A DNA stretch of 64,000 nt, from assembly GCF_000513295.1 (NCBI RefSeq), contig NC_023065.1, forward strand, positions 1,054,001 to 1,118,000, in the 5' to 3' direction. The notes under the pieces are model-generated. The model saw nothing but the letters and a program-made list of their open reading frames with translations, made no database searches and was not told the origin of the DNA. Made by a program: the position numbers and the translations under genes. This DNA comes from Magnetospirillum gryphiswaldense MSR-1 v2 (GTDB lineage Bacteria; Pseudomonadota; Alphaproteobacteria; Rhodospirillales; Magnetospirillaceae). Shown here in pieces: positions 35,637 through 44,771 of the stretch; position 1 is the stretch's first letter; every line of letters begins with the position of its first letter.

Positions 35637-36316
35637 CCGATTTGATCGGCATGGTGCAGCAGGTTTCCGTGGTGGCGTTGCCGCTGATTTTCGCCATCAC
35701 TCTGCACGAGGCGGCCCATGGCTATGCCGCCCTGGCCCTGGGCGACGATACCGCCAAGCGGGCCGGGCGGTTGTCGCTCAATCCTCTGCGCCATGTGGAT
35801 CTGGTCGGTTCGATCATCGTGCCCGCCGTACTGTTGCTGGTGGGCAGTTTCCTGTTCGGCTGGGCCAAGCCGGTGCCGGTGGATTTCCGCCGTTTGCGCA
35901 ACCCGCGCTATGGCATGGTGTTGGTCGCCGCCGCCGGTCCGGCCAGCAATGTGGCCATGGCCATCATCGCCATCTTGCTGATCACTTGGGTCGGTGCCTT
36001 GCCGGCTGCGGCGGTGGATTGGGCCCGGCTCAATCTGGCCAATGCCATTTACCTGAATTTGCTGTTGGCGGTGTTCAACATGATCCCCATTCCGCCCTTG
36101 GATGGCGGACGGGTGGCGGTCGGCCTACTGCCGCGCCGGTTGGCCTTTCCCCTGGCCCGGCTGGAGGACAAGGGCATCCTGATCGTCGTCGGCCTGCTGA
36201 TGATCCTGCCCACCGTGACCGGTCTGGCCGGCTTTCGCATCGATCCGTTCGATCTGCTGATCCAGCCGGTGATCAATTTTCTCCTGACCATCCTGGTTTC
36301 CATTTTCGGCGGATGA
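35633..36316 (+). CDS. Site-2 protease family (M50) intramembrane protease
   Basis: A 227-residue membrane protein with the zinc signature HEAAHGY near residue 25 and the second motif NMIPIPPLDGGRV, which supplies the metal-binding aspartate. Four to six membrane segments are visible. There is no PDZ domain, so it belongs to the short YwhC-like group, not RseP. The substrate is unknown. It overlaps nagZ by ATGA and is one base from scpA, a widespread alphaproteobacterial order. Confidence 0.92.
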   Translation: MTDLIGMVQQVSVVALPLIFAITLHEAAHGYAALALGDDTAKRAGRLSLNPLRHVDLVGSIIVPAVLLLVGSFLFGWAKPVPVDFRRLRNPRYGMVLVAAAGPASNVAMAIIAILLITWVGALPAAAVDWARLNLANAIYLNLLLAVFNMIPIPPLDGGRVAVGLLPRRLAFPLARLEDKGILIVVGLLMILPTVTGLAGFRIDPFDLLIQPVINFLLTILVSIFGG

Positions 36317-36317
36317 T

Positions 36318-37112
36318 ATGCAGGTCGATGTTTTCCAGGAAGACGAAGGTGCCCCCCAGCGATCCGCCGAGGATCGGCTGGTGCTGGACCTTGACGGCTT
36401 CGAGGGGCCGCTGGATGTGCTGCTGGCCCTGGCGCGCGAGCAAAAAGTCGATCTGGCCAAGATTTCCATCCTGAAACTGGCCGATCAATACCTGGAATTC
36501 GTCCATCGCATCCGCCAGCGCCATCTGGATCTGGCGGCGGAATATCTGGTGATGGCGGCATGGCTGGCCTATTTGAAGTCGCGCCTGCTGCTGCCCGAAC
36601 CGGAACCGGAACAAGAAGGTGAACTGAGCGCCGCCGAAATGGCCGATATCCTGGCCTTTCGCTTGCGCCGGCTGGAAGCCATGCAGAAGATCGGCACCAC
36701 CTTGGTCAACCGGGCGCGCTTGGGCCGCGACATCTTTGCCCGAGGCGAGCCCGAGAATGTGGCCGTCATCACCCATTCCCTGTTCGACGTGCAATTGTTC
36801 GATCTGTTGAAGGCCTATTCCGACCATGTGGTACGCACTTCGGTGCGAACTCTTCACATCGAGGCCCCCGATCTGTACTCGGTCGAGGACGCCTTGCGTC
36901 GGTTGGAACACATGTTGGGGACCATGCCCGACTGGTCGGTGCTGTCGGCCTATCTGCCCGCCATCCACGGCGATCCGCTGAAGATGAAATCGGCGGTGGC
37001 CTCTACCTTCATCGCCGCCCTGGAACTGGCCAAACAAGGCCGTCTGCAATTGCGTCAGGATGGCGGCGCCTATTCCCCCATTTACGTCAAGGCCGGCGAG
37101 GTGGCGGCGTGA
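36318..37112 (+). CDS. scpA: Segregation and condensation protein A
   Basis: A 264-residue kleisin that joins SMC heads in chromosome condensation. The N-terminal DLDGFEGPLDVLLALAREQKVDLA, the QYLEFVHRI and LVMAAWLAYLKSRLLLPEPE helices, and a winged-helix C-terminus are typical. It overlaps scpB by four bases. No smc gene lies in the window. Confidence 0.93.
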   Translation: MQVDVFQEDEGAPQRSAEDRLVLDLDGFEGPLDVLLALAREQKVDLAKISILKLADQYLEFVHRIRQRHLDLAAEYLVMAAWLAYLKSRLLLPEPEPEQEGELSAAEMADILAFRLRRLEAMQKIGTTLVNRARLGRDIFARGEPENVAVITHSLFDVQLFDLLKAYSDHVVRTSVRTLHIEAPDLYSVEDALRRLEHMLGTMPDWSVLSAYLPAIHGDPLKMKSAVASTFIAALELAKQGRLQLRQDGGAYSPIYVKAGEVAA

Positions 37113-37771
37113 CCGACGGTTTCGATCCCCAACATCTGCGGGTGCTGGAAGCGCTGCTGTTCGCCTCGGCCCAACCGCTGGACGAACGCGATCTGGTGGA
37201 AAAACTGCCCCCGGGCAGCGACGTTGTGGCGCTCTTGACCGAATTGCAGGGGCAATATGCCGGTCGCGGCGTCAATCTGGTCCGTCGCGACAGTAAATGG
37301 GCCTTTCGCACCGCTCCCGATCTGGCCGGGCAATTGGTCATCGAGCAGACCCAGACCCGGCGGCTGTCGCGTGCCGCCATCGAGGTTCTGGCCATCATCG
37401 CCTATAACCAGCCGATCACCCGGGCCGAGATCGAGGAAGTGCGTGGCGTCGCCCTGTCCAAGGGTACGCTGGACCTGTTGTTCGAGGCCGGCTGGATTCG
37501 TCCGCGCGGGCGGCGGCGCAGCCCGGGCAAGCCGTTGCAATGGGGCACCAGCGACGGCTTCTTGGATCATTTCGGCCTGGAAAGTCTCGAGGATTTGCCC
37601 AGCCTGAAGGAATTGAAGGCCGCCGGCCTGCTTGATACCCGTCCCGCCGCCGACGCCTATGGCAATCGCGCGGTTGACGGCCTCGTCCCGGTGGACACCG
37701 ATGAGGACGACGAGGCCGAGCCGGAACTGGATTTGTTGGATGAGGACGAAGTGCTGGGTCTGGCGGAATAG
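37109..37771 (+). CDS. scpB: Segregation and condensation protein B
   Basis: A 220-residue partner of ScpA with two winged-helix domains. Family sequences are VLEALLFASAQPLDERDL, LSRAAIEVLAIIAYNQPITR and TLDLLFEAGWIRPRGRR. The start is GTG at 37109, overlapping the scpA stop as GTGA. The acidic C-terminal tail (DEDDEAEPELDLLDEDE) is long and likely disordered. Confidence 0.93.
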   Translation: MTDGFDPQHLRVLEALLFASAQPLDERDLVEKLPPGSDVVALLTELQGQYAGRGVNLVRRDSKWAFRTAPDLAGQLVIEQTQTRRLSRAAIEVLAIIAYNQPITRAEIEEVRGVALSKGTLDLLFEAGWIRPRGRRRSPGKPLQWGTSDGFLDHFGLESLEDLPSLKELKAAGLLDTRPAADAYGNRAVDGLVPVDTDEDDEAEPELDLLDEDEVLGLAE

Positions 37772-37850
37772 GGCGGTTGCGGGGCGTGCCCAAGTCTGCG
37801 ATGATCCGCCCCCAACCCTTCGCTAAACCTTCGGGCCGGAGATTAATTTC

Positions 37851-38087
37851 ATGGGTAGCTTCAGCATTTGGCACTGGCTGATCGTTCTGGTCATCGTGCT
37901 TCTGCTGTTCGGCGCGGGTAAGATCCCCAAGCTGATGGGCGATATGGCCAAGGGCGTCAAGGCGTTCAAGAAAGGCCTGAACGAGGAAGACGAGGCCGCC
38001 GCTCAACCGGCCAAGCCCGCCGATTCCGCCAAGATCGAAGCCGATGCCGCGGCCAAGCCGGCGGAAAAGGATGCCGCCCGTCACTGA
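37851..38087 (+). CDS. tatA: Twin-arginine translocase subunit TatA
   Basis: A 78-residue pore subunit of Tat export. It has a single membrane helix ([20 protein letters not shown]), a hinge and an amphipathic helix ([18 protein letters not shown]), followed by an acidic/alanine-rich tail. It opens the tatABC cluster, 79 bases after scpB. Confidence 0.94.
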   Translation: MGSFSIWHWLIVLVIVLLLFGAGKIPKLMGDMAKGVKAFKKGLNEEDEAAAQPAKPADSAKIEADAAAKPAEKDAARH

Positions 38088-38127
38088 GGTGACGGACGCA
38101 TCCGCAAGCAAGCGCAAAGGCTGACGC

Positions 38128-38487
38128 ATGTTCGATATCGGCATGGATGAGATGGCTTTGGTGGCCGTGGTGGCGTTGATCGTCATCGGCCCCAAGGACT
38201 TGCCGCAGGTCTTGCGCATGTGCGGCCAATGGGTGCGCAAGGCGCGCGAAATGGCTGGCGAGTTTCAGCGCGGTGTCGATGACATGGTGCGCGAAAGCGG
38301 CGTATCCGACCTGAAAAGTCAGGTGGAAAAGGTCGCCGACACCAACGCCTTGCGTCAGCAGATCGAAAACACCATCGATCCCACCGGCGACATCGTCCGC
38401 AGCCTGGAAGCGCCCAAACTGGACCAGCCGGCGGCTGAACCGGAGGCCCCGTCCATGCCCGCCCCTGAAAAACCCCCGGCACCGTGA
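38128..38487 (+). CDS. tatB: Twin-arginine translocase subunit TatB
   Basis: A 119-residue TatB. It has the N-terminal helix FDIGMDEMALVAVVALIVIG, the PKDLP turn, and an amphipathic region (VRKAREMAGEFQRGVDDM). The proline-rich end is a variable tail. TatB forms the substrate-recognition complex with TatC, whose gene overlaps its end. Confidence 0.93.
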   Translation: MFDIGMDEMALVAVVALIVIGPKDLPQVLRMCGQWVRKAREMAGEFQRGVDDMVRESGVSDLKSQVEKVADTNALRQQIENTIDPTGDIVRSLEAPKLDQPAAEPEAPSMPAPEKPPAP

Positions 38488-39311
38488 GCCCCATGAGCGA
38501 CGACAAGACCATGCCCTTGCTCGACCATCTGGTCGAGTTGCGCCGCCGCCTGTTGTGGTCGGTGCTGGCCTTCGTCGTCGTCTTCGCCGGCTGTTTCTAT
38601 TTCGCCGCCGACATCTACTCCATCCTGATGGACCCTTATGCCAAGGTGGCCCTGGATAAGGGCGGCATGCGCCGGCTGATCTATACGGCGCCGACCGAGG
38701 CCTTCTTCACCTATGTCAAGGTGTCGGCCTTCGCCGCCGGCGTCCTTTGCTTTCCGGTGTGGGCCGGCCAGTTGTGGGCGTTCGTCGCCCCTGGTCTCTA
38801 CAAGAACGAACGTCAGGCCTTCATGCCGTTCCTGTTCGCCACCCCGGTATTGTTCAGCCTGGGTGCCGCCCTGGTGTACTTCCTGGTCCTGCCCATGCTG
38901 TACACCTATCTGCTGGGCTTCGAAAATCTGGTGCCGCATCAGGGTGAGTTGCCCATTCAATTGGAAGCCAAGGTCAGCGAATCGCTGTCCCTGATCATGA
39001 CCCTGATCTTCGCCTTCGGCCTCGCCTTCCAGATGCCGGTGCTGCTGACGCTTTTGGCCCGCGTCGGTCTGGTCACCGCCAAGGGGCTGAAGGAAAAGCG
39101 CCGCTACGCCATCGTCGGCGTCTTCGTCTTCGCTGCGGTGGTCACCCCGCCCGATGTGGTCAGCCAGTTGTCCCTGGCCGTGCCCATGGTGATTTTGTAC
39201 GAATTGTCGATCATTTCCGCCCGTATGGCGGAAAAGAAGCGCGGCGAACCCTCGGAAGAGGATGAGGCCGACGAAGACGACCCTGTGGACGAAACCGATT
39301 TCAACGGTTGA
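38484..39311 (+). CDS. tatC: Twin-arginine translocase subunit TatC
   Basis: A six-helix membrane protein that binds twin-arginine signal peptides. [36 protein letters not shown], the [13 protein letters not shown] helix and [17 protein letters not shown] are family landmarks. The acidic C-terminal tail is cytoplasmic. The GTG at 38484 overlaps the tatB stop (GTGA); an ATG at 38493 ([10 protein letters not shown]) is equally possible and gives 272 residues. Confidence 0.94.
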   Translation: MSPMSDDKTMPLLDHLVELRRRLLWSVLAFVVVFAGCFYFAADIYSILMDPYAKVALDKGGMRRLIYTAPTEAFFTYVKVSAFAAGVLCFPVWAGQLWAFVAPGLYKNERQAFMPFLFATPVLFSLGAALVYFLVLPMLYTYLLGFENLVPHQGELPIQLEAKVSESLSLIMTLIFAFGLAFQMPVLLTLLARVGLVTAKGLKEKRRYAIVGVFVFAAVVTPPDVVSQLSLAVPMVILYELSIISARMAEKKRGEPSEEDEADEDDPVDETDFNG

Positions 39312-39336
39312 CCCTTTAAAGCCTGGATGTCCTGTC

Positions 39337-40599
39337 ATGCACGATCTGAAATGGATTCGCGAAAACCCTGACGCTTTCGACGCTGGTCTGGCGCGCCGTG
39401 GGCTTGATCCGCGTTCCGCCGCTCTGATCCGCCTGGATGGCGAACGCCGCGCCGCCCAGACCCGCTTGCAGGAATTGCAGGCCAGCCGCAACGAGACGTC
39501 CAAGCAGATCGGCATCATCAAGAAGCAAGGCGGCGACGTCAGCGCCATCATGGACGAGATCGCCAAGCTGAAGGAAGATATCCCGCTGCTGGAAGCCCAG
39601 GAAAAGTCCCTGTCCGAGGAGATCGACGGCATTCTGGCCGCCATCCCCAACCTGCCGGGCGCGGATGTTCCCGATGGTCCGGACGAGGAGCACAATGTGG
39701 AAATCCGCCGCTGGGGTCAGCCCGGCGCATTTGATTTCCAGCCGCTCGAACACGACGCCATCGGCGCCAAGCTGGGGTTGATGGATTTCGACGGTGCCGC
39801 CAAGCTGTCGGGGGCCCGCTTCGTCGTTCTAAAAGGCAAGCTGGCCCGGCTGGAGCGCGCCCTGGCCCAGTTCATGCTGGATGTGCAGACCGAACAACAC
39901 GGCTATACCGAGGTCAGCCCGCCGACCCTGGTCAAGGATGGCGCTTTGTTCGGCACCGGTCAGTTGCCCAAGTTCGGCGACGATCTGTTCAAGACCAATA
40001 CCGGCCATTGGCTGATCCCGACGGCGGAAGTGCCGCTGACCAATCTGGTCGGCGATTCCATCGTCGATGAAGCGGCGCTGCCCATTCGCATGACCGCACT
40101 GACCCTATGCTACCGCTCGGAAGCCGGGGCGGCGGGCAAGGATACCCGCGGCATGATCCGTCAGCATCAGTTCTGGAAGGTGGAGATGGTGTCCATCGCC
40201 CATCCCGACCAGTCGGAAGCGGAACACCAGCGCATGACCGCCTGCGCCGAAACCATCCTGCAAAAGCTGGAACTGCCGTACCGCACCATCGTTTTGTGCA
40301 CTGGTGACATGGGCTTTTCCTCGCAGAAGACCTATGACATCGAAGTGTGGCTGCCGGGGCAGGGGCGCTACCGCGAAATCTCGTCGTGCTCGAATTGCGG
40401 CGATTTCCAGGCTCGGCGCATGAAGGCCCGCTTCAAGGGCGACAAGGGCAACCGCTTCGTCCATACCCTGAACGGTTCCGGCCTGGCCGTGGGCCGTACC
40501 TTGGTGGCGGTGCTGGAAAATTATCAGCAGGCCGACGGCTCGGTGCGCGTGCCTGAGGCGCTCAAGCCCTATATGGGCGGGCTCGAGGTGATCGCGTAA
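39337..40599 (+). CDS. serS: Seryl-tRNA synthetase
   Basis: A 420-residue class II synthetase. The N-terminal long coiled coil that binds the tRNA variable arm spans about residues 25-105. Catalytic motif 2 is in [20 protein letters not shown] and motif 3 in [17 protein letters not shown]. The ATG at 39337 ([15 protein letters not shown]) matches family starts. It follows tatC by 25 bases. Confidence 0.96.
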   Translation: MHDLKWIRENPDAFDAGLARRGLDPRSAALIRLDGERRAAQTRLQELQASRNETSKQIGIIKKQGGDVSAIMDEIAKLKEDIPLLEAQEKSLSEEIDGILAAIPNLPGADVPDGPDEEHNVEIRRWGQPGAFDFQPLEHDAIGAKLGLMDFDGAAKLSGARFVVLKGKLARLERALAQFMLDVQTEQHGYTEVSPPTLVKDGALFGTGQLPKFGDDLFKTNTGHWLIPTAEVPLTNLVGDSIVDEAALPIRMTALTLCYRSEAGAAGKDTRGMIRQHQFWKVEMVSIAHPDQSEAEHQRMTACAETILQKLELPYRTIVLCTGDMGFSSQKTYDIEVWLPGQGRYREISSCSNCGDFQARRMKARFKGDKGNRFVHTLNGSGLAVGRTLVAVLENYQQADGSVRVPEALKPYMGGLEVIA

Positions 40600-40604
40600 T
40601 CGCC

Positions 40605-41387
40605 ATGTATCCGCCCGTCGCCGATTTGTCCCGCGCCCGCATCCTCATCAGCAATGATGACGGCATCAACGCGCCCGGTATCAAGGTGCTTGAGCGGGTA
40701 GCCCGCACCCTGTCCGATGACGTTTGGGTGGTTGCCCCCGATACCGAGCAATCGGCCGCCGGCCACTCGCTGACCATCCGCCGGCCCTTGCGCATCCGTC
40801 AGGTGTCGGAACGGCATTTTTCTGTCGACGGCACCCCCACCGACGCGGTGCTGTTGGGTGTCAACAAGGTGCTGGCCGACAAAAAACCCGATCTGGTGCT
40901 GTCGGGCATCAATCGCGGCGCCAATATGGGTGACGACGTCACCTATTCCGGCACGGTGGCGGCGGCCATGGAGGCGACCATCCTGGGCATACCCTCCATT
41001 GCCCTGTCGCAATTCCTGCGCCCGGATCAGCCGGTGCATTGGTCCACCGCCGAACACTGGGCGCCGCAGGTGATCCGCACGGTCTGTTCGGTCGGCTGGG
41101 GCAAGAACGTGCTGATGAACATCAACTTCCCCGACGTTTTGCCGGCTCAGGTCGGTGGTGTCGAGGTGGTGCGCCAGGGCAAGCGCAAGATCGGCGACCA
41201 GTTGATCGAGCGCCACGACCCGCGCGGCGAACCCTATGTATGGATCGGCGCCCAGCGGGCCGAAGACCCGGGCGAAAAGGGCACCGATATCGAGGCGGTG
41301 CTACGCGGCCGGGTCACCGTCACCCCCTTGTGCGTCGACCTGACCCATGGCCAGACCATGGCGGCGCTCAAGTCCTTGTTTGGCTGA
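40605..41387 (+). CDS. surE: 5'/3'-nucleotidase SurE
   Basis: A 260-residue survival protein, a metal-dependent nucleotidase. It has the ISNDDGINAPGI metal site, the PDTEQSAAGHSLT loop, VDGTPTDAVLLG and SGINRGANMGDDVTYSGT. The ATG is six bases after serS. surE-pcm-nlpD is a classic stationary-phase stress gene order. Confidence 0.95.
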   Translation: MYPPVADLSRARILISNDDGINAPGIKVLERVARTLSDDVWVVAPDTEQSAAGHSLTIRRPLRIRQVSERHFSVDGTPTDAVLLGVNKVLADKKPDLVLSGINRGANMGDDVTYSGTVAAAMEATILGIPSIALSQFLRPDQPVHWSTAEHWAPQVIRTVCSVGWGKNVLMNINFPDVLPAQVGGVEVVRQGKRKIGDQLIERHDPRGEPYVWIGAQRAEDPGEKGTDIEAVLRGRVTVTPLCVDLTHGQTMAALKSLFG

Positions 41388-41394
41388 AAGTCTC

Positions 41395-42039
41395 ATGGCC
41401 GCCCCCGACCCCCGCGTCATCCGCCTGCTGATGGAACTGCGCCGGATGGGGATTGCCGACACCAAGGTGTTGGCGGCCATCGAGAAGGTGCCGCGTCAGC
41501 TGTTCGTGGCGGCGCCGTTCCTGGATCAGGCCTATGAAAACCATGCGCTGCCCATCGCCTGCGGTCAGACGGTCAGCCAGCCTTACATCGTCGCCCTGAT
41601 GACCCAGGCCTTGCAGGTCAATGATCGCACCAAGGTGCTGGAAGTGGGCACCGGATCGGGCTATCAGGCGGCGGTGTTGGCCCAATTGTGTCGCCGCGTC
41701 TATACCATCGAACGGCACAAACCGTTGTTGAAGCAGGCGGAAGAACGCTTCCGCACGTTGCGCATCCACAACATCACCTCGATCCTCGGCGATGGCGCCA
41801 AGGGCTGGCCGGAACAGGCGCCGTTCGAGCGTATCATGGTCACCGCCGCCGCCCATGACATCCCGCCCTTGCTGGTCGATCAGTTGCAGGTGGGCGGTAT
41901 CATGGTGTTGCCGGTGGGCGAGGCGAGCAGCGGCGAGCAGGATCTGGTCCGCGTCGTCAAACTGGAGCGCGGCATCGATATCCAGCATCTCGGGCCTGTG
42001 CGTTTCGTGCCTTTGGTCGAGGGAATTGCCGAGACTTGA
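41395..42039 (+). CDS. pcm: Protein-L-isoaspartate O-methyltransferase
   Basis: A 214-residue SAM-dependent enzyme that starts the repair of isoaspartyl residues in aged proteins. Motif I is VLEVGTGSGYQAAVL, and VPRQLFVAAPFLDQAYEN and GQTVSQPYIVALMTQAL form the substrate side. The ATG at 41395 is seven bases after surE; an in-frame ATG at 41347 lies inside surE and is rejected. Confidence 0.94.
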   Translation: MAAPDPRVIRLLMELRRMGIADTKVLAAIEKVPRQLFVAAPFLDQAYENHALPIACGQTVSQPYIVALMTQALQVNDRTKVLEVGTGSGYQAAVLAQLCRRVYTIERHKPLLKQAEERFRTLRIHNITSILGDGAKGWPEQAPFERIMVTAAAHDIPPLLVDQLQVGGIMVLPVGEASSGEQDLVRVVKLERGIDIQHLGPVRFVPLVEGIAET

Positions 42040-42077
42040 CGTTGCCGCCTGCAAGTTCGCCGCGTATAGTGCGGCGC

Positions 42078-43112
42078 ATGCGCGCGTCCACACTCCATCT
42101 GGTGTTACGTCTGATTGTGCTGATTGCCCCGCCTTTGCTGTTGGCGGGGTGCTCGCCGTCGTTTCAAGGCGGTGCGCCGGTCAGCCGAGGCGCGCCGTCG
42201 TCGCAAGGATGTTCCGGTGCGGTGACGGTCTATGCCGGCGACACCCTGTATTCCATCGCGCGGCGCTGCAATGTTTCGGTGCGCGACCTGATCGAGATCA
42301 ACAACTTGGCGGCGCCTTACGTGATTTCGCCCGGTATGCAACTGCGCATGCCCGGCGGCGGTGAATATGTGGTTCAGCGTGGCGATGCCCTTAGCCTGAT
42401 CGCCCGGCGTCTGGGGGTCGAGTTCCAAACTCTGGCGCGGCTGAATGGCAAAGCCGCCCCTTACACCATTTTCGTCGGTGAGAAGCTCAGGCTGCCGGGA
42501 GGGCGTGGCGGCACGACAGTGGCCACCACGGGAACCGGCGGCGCCTTGGTCATCGCTTCGCCCAATTCCACCCGCAAGGGGGCAGAGCCATCGACGGCCT
42601 CGACTCGAGTGCAGTCACAGGCAGCGGCCCCAGTCGGTACAGCGGAGGGAAATACGGCGCCGGAAGCCCGCCATCCGGCGTTCGAACCCCGGCAAACCCT
42701 GCCGCCGCCACCGCCACCCATGGGCGGCAAGGGCTTCATCTGGCCGGTCAAGGGCGATCTGGTGGCGGAGTTCGGCCCCATGGCGGGCAGCAAGGGCCAG
42801 CATAATGACGGCATCAATATCGCTGCTGCCCGCGGTACCCCGGTATGGGCAGTGGAAAACGGCGTCGTTGCCTATGTGGGCAACGAATTGAAGGGATTCG
42901 GCAATCTGCTGTTGGTCAAGCATGCCGATGGCTGGGTCAGCGCCTATGCCCATAACGATCAGTTGATGGTGCGCAAGGGCGATTCGGTCAAGCGCGGCCA
43001 GCAGATCGCCACCGTCGGTACATCAGGCGGGGTGGACAGCCCACAATTGCATTTCGAATTGCGCCGGGGTACCGAGGCGGTCAATCCCGTTGCTCATCTG
43101 AACGGCGCTTGA
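42078..43112 (+). CDS. nlpD: NlpD-like lipoprotein: two LysM domains and a degenerate M23 domain
   Basis: A 344-residue lipoprotein (lipobox LLAGC) with two LysM peptidoglycan-binding repeats (about residues 50-95 and 105-150), a low-complexity linker and a LytM/M23 domain at the end. In active M23 enzymes the metal ligands form H-x3-D and a later H-x-H. Here the first motif reads GQHNDGINIA with Asn at the usual Asp, and the last motif reads PQLHFEL with Gln in place of the first His. Both changes argue against catalysis. This fits NlpD/EnvC-like activators of cell-wall amidases. The start at 42078 gives the proper signal peptide; a TTG at 42036 is unlikely. Confidence 0.9.
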   Translation: MRASTLHLVLRLIVLIAPPLLLAGCSPSFQGGAPVSRGAPSSQGCSGAVTVYAGDTLYSIARRCNVSVRDLIEINNLAAPYVISPGMQLRMPGGGEYVVQRGDALSLIARRLGVEFQTLARLNGKAAPYTIFVGEKLRLPGGRGGTTVATTGTGGALVIASPNSTRKGAEPSTASTRVQSQAAAPVGTAEGNTAPEARHPAFEPRQTLPPPPPPMGGKGFIWPVKGDLVAEFGPMAGSKGQHNDGINIAAARGTPVWAVENGVVAYVGNELKGFGNLLLVKHADGWVSAYAHNDQLMVRKGDSVKRGQQIATVGTSGGVDSPQLHFELRRGTEAVNPVAHLNGA

Positions 43113-43120
43113 CCAAAGAC

Positions 43121-43146
43121 AAGGGCCGCCCCTGGGGACGGCCCTT
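43121..43146 (+). terminator. Hairpin after nlpD
   Basis: AAGGGCCG (43121-43128) pairs with CGGCCCTT (43139-43146), with a further CCCC/GGGG stem inside. No T-run follows, so the call as a terminator rests on its position and stem strength. Confidence 0.5.
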
Positions 43147-43157
43147 AAGCTGTGGGC

Positions 43158-43292
43158 ATGTTTCAAAGATTCGACACCGCCCCGACAATGACCCCCGACG
43201 AAGCCATGATCGTCGGCGGTCTGGTGATTTTGGGCGGCATCGCCCTGTTCGTTGCCGTGGTCTACGCTACGCGATGGCTGGCTCGGCGCTGA
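43158..43292 (+). CDS. 44-residue single-pass membrane micro-protein
   Basis: A short open frame from ATG 43158 to TGA 43290-43292. It encodes a polar head (MFQRFDTAPTMTPDEAM), one strongly hydrophobic helix (IVGGLVILGGIALFVAVVYA) and a basic end (TRWLARR). The positive C-terminus would stay in the cytoplasm, so an N-out orientation is predicted. It sits between the nlpD hairpin and the convergent DUF815 gene. No clear Shine-Dalgarno sequence is seen. The composition is far from random for this length, but function is unknown and expression is not shown. Confidence 0.5.
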   Translation: MFQRFDTAPTMTPDEAMIVGGLVILGGIALFVAVVYATRWLARR

Positions 43293-43344
43293 TCAAGCCC
43301 GCGCGGCGTTTGAGCGGGCCCGTCACGGGCCGTATAGACAAACC

Positions 43345-44199
43345 TCAGGCGATGGGCTTGCCCAGGCGACCGGCCAGATCCTGGATGAATTGCCAGGCGA
43401 CGCGGCCCGAGCGCGAGCCACGGGTGACCGCCCATTCATTGGCCTCGCGCCGCAGCGATTCCCCATCGATAGGCAAGCCGTAACGGTCGGCATAGCCCTG
43501 GATGATGTCGAAATAGGTGTCTTGCCCCACATGATGGAAGCCCAGCCACAGGCCGAAGCGGTCGGACAGCGACACCTTTTCTTCGACTGCCTCGCCGGGA
43601 TTGATGGCGGTGGAGCGCTCGTTCTCGATCATGTCGCGCGACAGCAGGTGACGGCGGTTCGAGGTGGCGTAGAAAATCACGTTGGCGGGACGGCCTTCGA
43701 TGCCGCCGTCGAGGACCGCCTTCAACGACTTATAGGCCTCGTCCTGGCCCTCGAACGACAGATCGTCGCAAAACAGGATGGTGCGGCGACCGTCGGCGCG
43801 CAAAATACGCAGCAGCCGGGGCAGGGACGGGATGTCCTCACGGTGGATTTCCACCAGCAGCAGCTTGTCGGCGCCTTCTTCGTTGATGGTGGCGTGTGCC
43901 GCCTTGACCAACGAGCTTTTGCCGGTGCCGCGCGCGCCCCATAACAGGGCGTTGTTGGCGGGCAGTCCCTGGGCGAAACGACGGGTATTGTTGAGCAATT
44001 GTTCGATCTGGCGCTCGATGCCTTTCAACAGTTGAAGTTCCACCCGATTGACCTGCGGCACCGGTTCCAGCCCGTCCGGATTGGCGTGCCAGATGAAGGC
44101 ATCGGCGGCCAGCAGGTCGACCTTGGACAAGGGCGGCGGCGCCAACCGTTCCAGGGCGTTGGCGATGCGGTTCAGCAGGTCGAGAGTGTCGGGGGTCAT
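43345..44199 (-). CDS. AAA-type ATPase, DUF815 family
   Basis: A 284-residue predicted ATPase. The Walker A is GARGTGKSS near residue 88 and the Walker B ILFCDDLSFEG follows, then an ATSNRRHLL sensor-like segment and an arginine-rich C-terminal RSGRVAWQFIQDLAGRLG. This protein family is widespread in alphaproteobacteria and its role is not settled. There is no export signal. It is divergent from the yajC-secDF unit. Confidence 0.85.
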   Translation of the reverse strand: MTPDTLDLLNRIANALERLAPPPLSKVDLLAADAFIWHANPDGLEPVPQVNRVELQLLKGIERQIEQLLNNTRRFAQGLPANNALLWGARGTGKSSLVKAAHATINEEGADKLLLVEIHREDIPSLPRLLRILRADGRRTILFCDDLSFEGQDEAYKSLKAVLDGGIEGRPANVIFYATSNRRHLLSRDMIENERSTAINPGEAVEEKVSLSDRFGLWLGFHHVGQDTYFDIIQGYADRYGLPIDGESLRREANEWAVTRGSRSGRVAWQFIQDLAGRLGKPIA

Positions 44200-44289
44200 G
44201 ACGAAAAACCTGGGTGATGGCGGGAAGGCGACAGCCTAAAGCCCCGCCCCGGATCGGGCAAGGGTTTGACCGCAGACGGGAGTTAAGGT

Positions 44290-44317
44290 TTGCATCGGCT
44301 TGGCTTGTCGCTATATT
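44290..44317 (+). promoter_or_regulatory. Putative sigma-70 promoter of yajC-secD-secF
   Basis: TTGCAT at 44290-44295 and TATATT at 44312-44317 are spaced by 16 bases, 46 bases upstream of the yajC ATG. AAGGAG lies at a good distance before the ATG. Confidence 0.55.
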
Positions 44318-44362
44318 CCGCTGACTTTGCCATGAAAGACCACTGATCCAAGGAGTCGTTCC

Positions 44363-44740
44363 ATGTTCGTGTCCCCCGCCTATGCCCAGGCTGCCGGTTC
44401 CGCTGGCGGCATCGCCGGAGGTGTCGAGGCCTTTCTGCCGCTGGTCCTGATCTTCGTGGTCTTCTATTTCCTGATGATCCGCCCTCAGCAAAAGCGCATG
44501 AAGGTCCATAAGGAAATGCTGGCCGCCCTCCGTCGCGGCGACCGTGTGGTTCTGGCTTCCGGCATCATGGGTCTGGTGACCAAAGTCACCAGCGATACCG
44601 AAGTGCAGGTGGAAATCGCCGACGGCGTCAAGGTTCGTGTCGTCCGTTCCGCCATCCAGGAAGTGGTTGCCAAGACCGAGCCGGTCTCGGGCGCCAAGGA
44701 AGAAGCCAAGGACGGGACGGAAACCCCGGCCGACAAGTAA
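44363..44740 (+). CDS. yajC: Preprotein translocase subunit YajC
   Basis: A 125-residue small membrane protein associated with SecDF. One helix, PLVLIFVVFYFLMIRP, is followed by the conserved QQKRMKVHKEMLAALRRGDRV and a small cytoplasmic beta domain. It heads the yajC-secD-secF operon. Confidence 0.95.
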   Translation: MFVSPAYAQAAGSAGGIAGGVEAFLPLVLIFVVFYFLMIRPQQKRMKVHKEMLAALRRGDRVVLASGIMGLVTKVTSDTEVQVEIADGVKVRVVRSAIQEVVAKTEPVSGAKEEAKDGTETPADK

Positions 44741-44771
44741 ACCTGCTATTACTGCCTGATACGGAACGGTC

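Noticed and set aside
38355-39695. A 446-codon open frame on the minus strand across tatB, tatC and serS
   Set aside because: It spans three confident genes of opposite direction and has no domain.
43317-43331. GGCCCGT-C-ACGGGCC palindrome after the DUF815 gene
   Set aside because: It could be a terminator of the minus-strand gene, but no T-run follows and the loop is too tight to be certain; left out as a feature.
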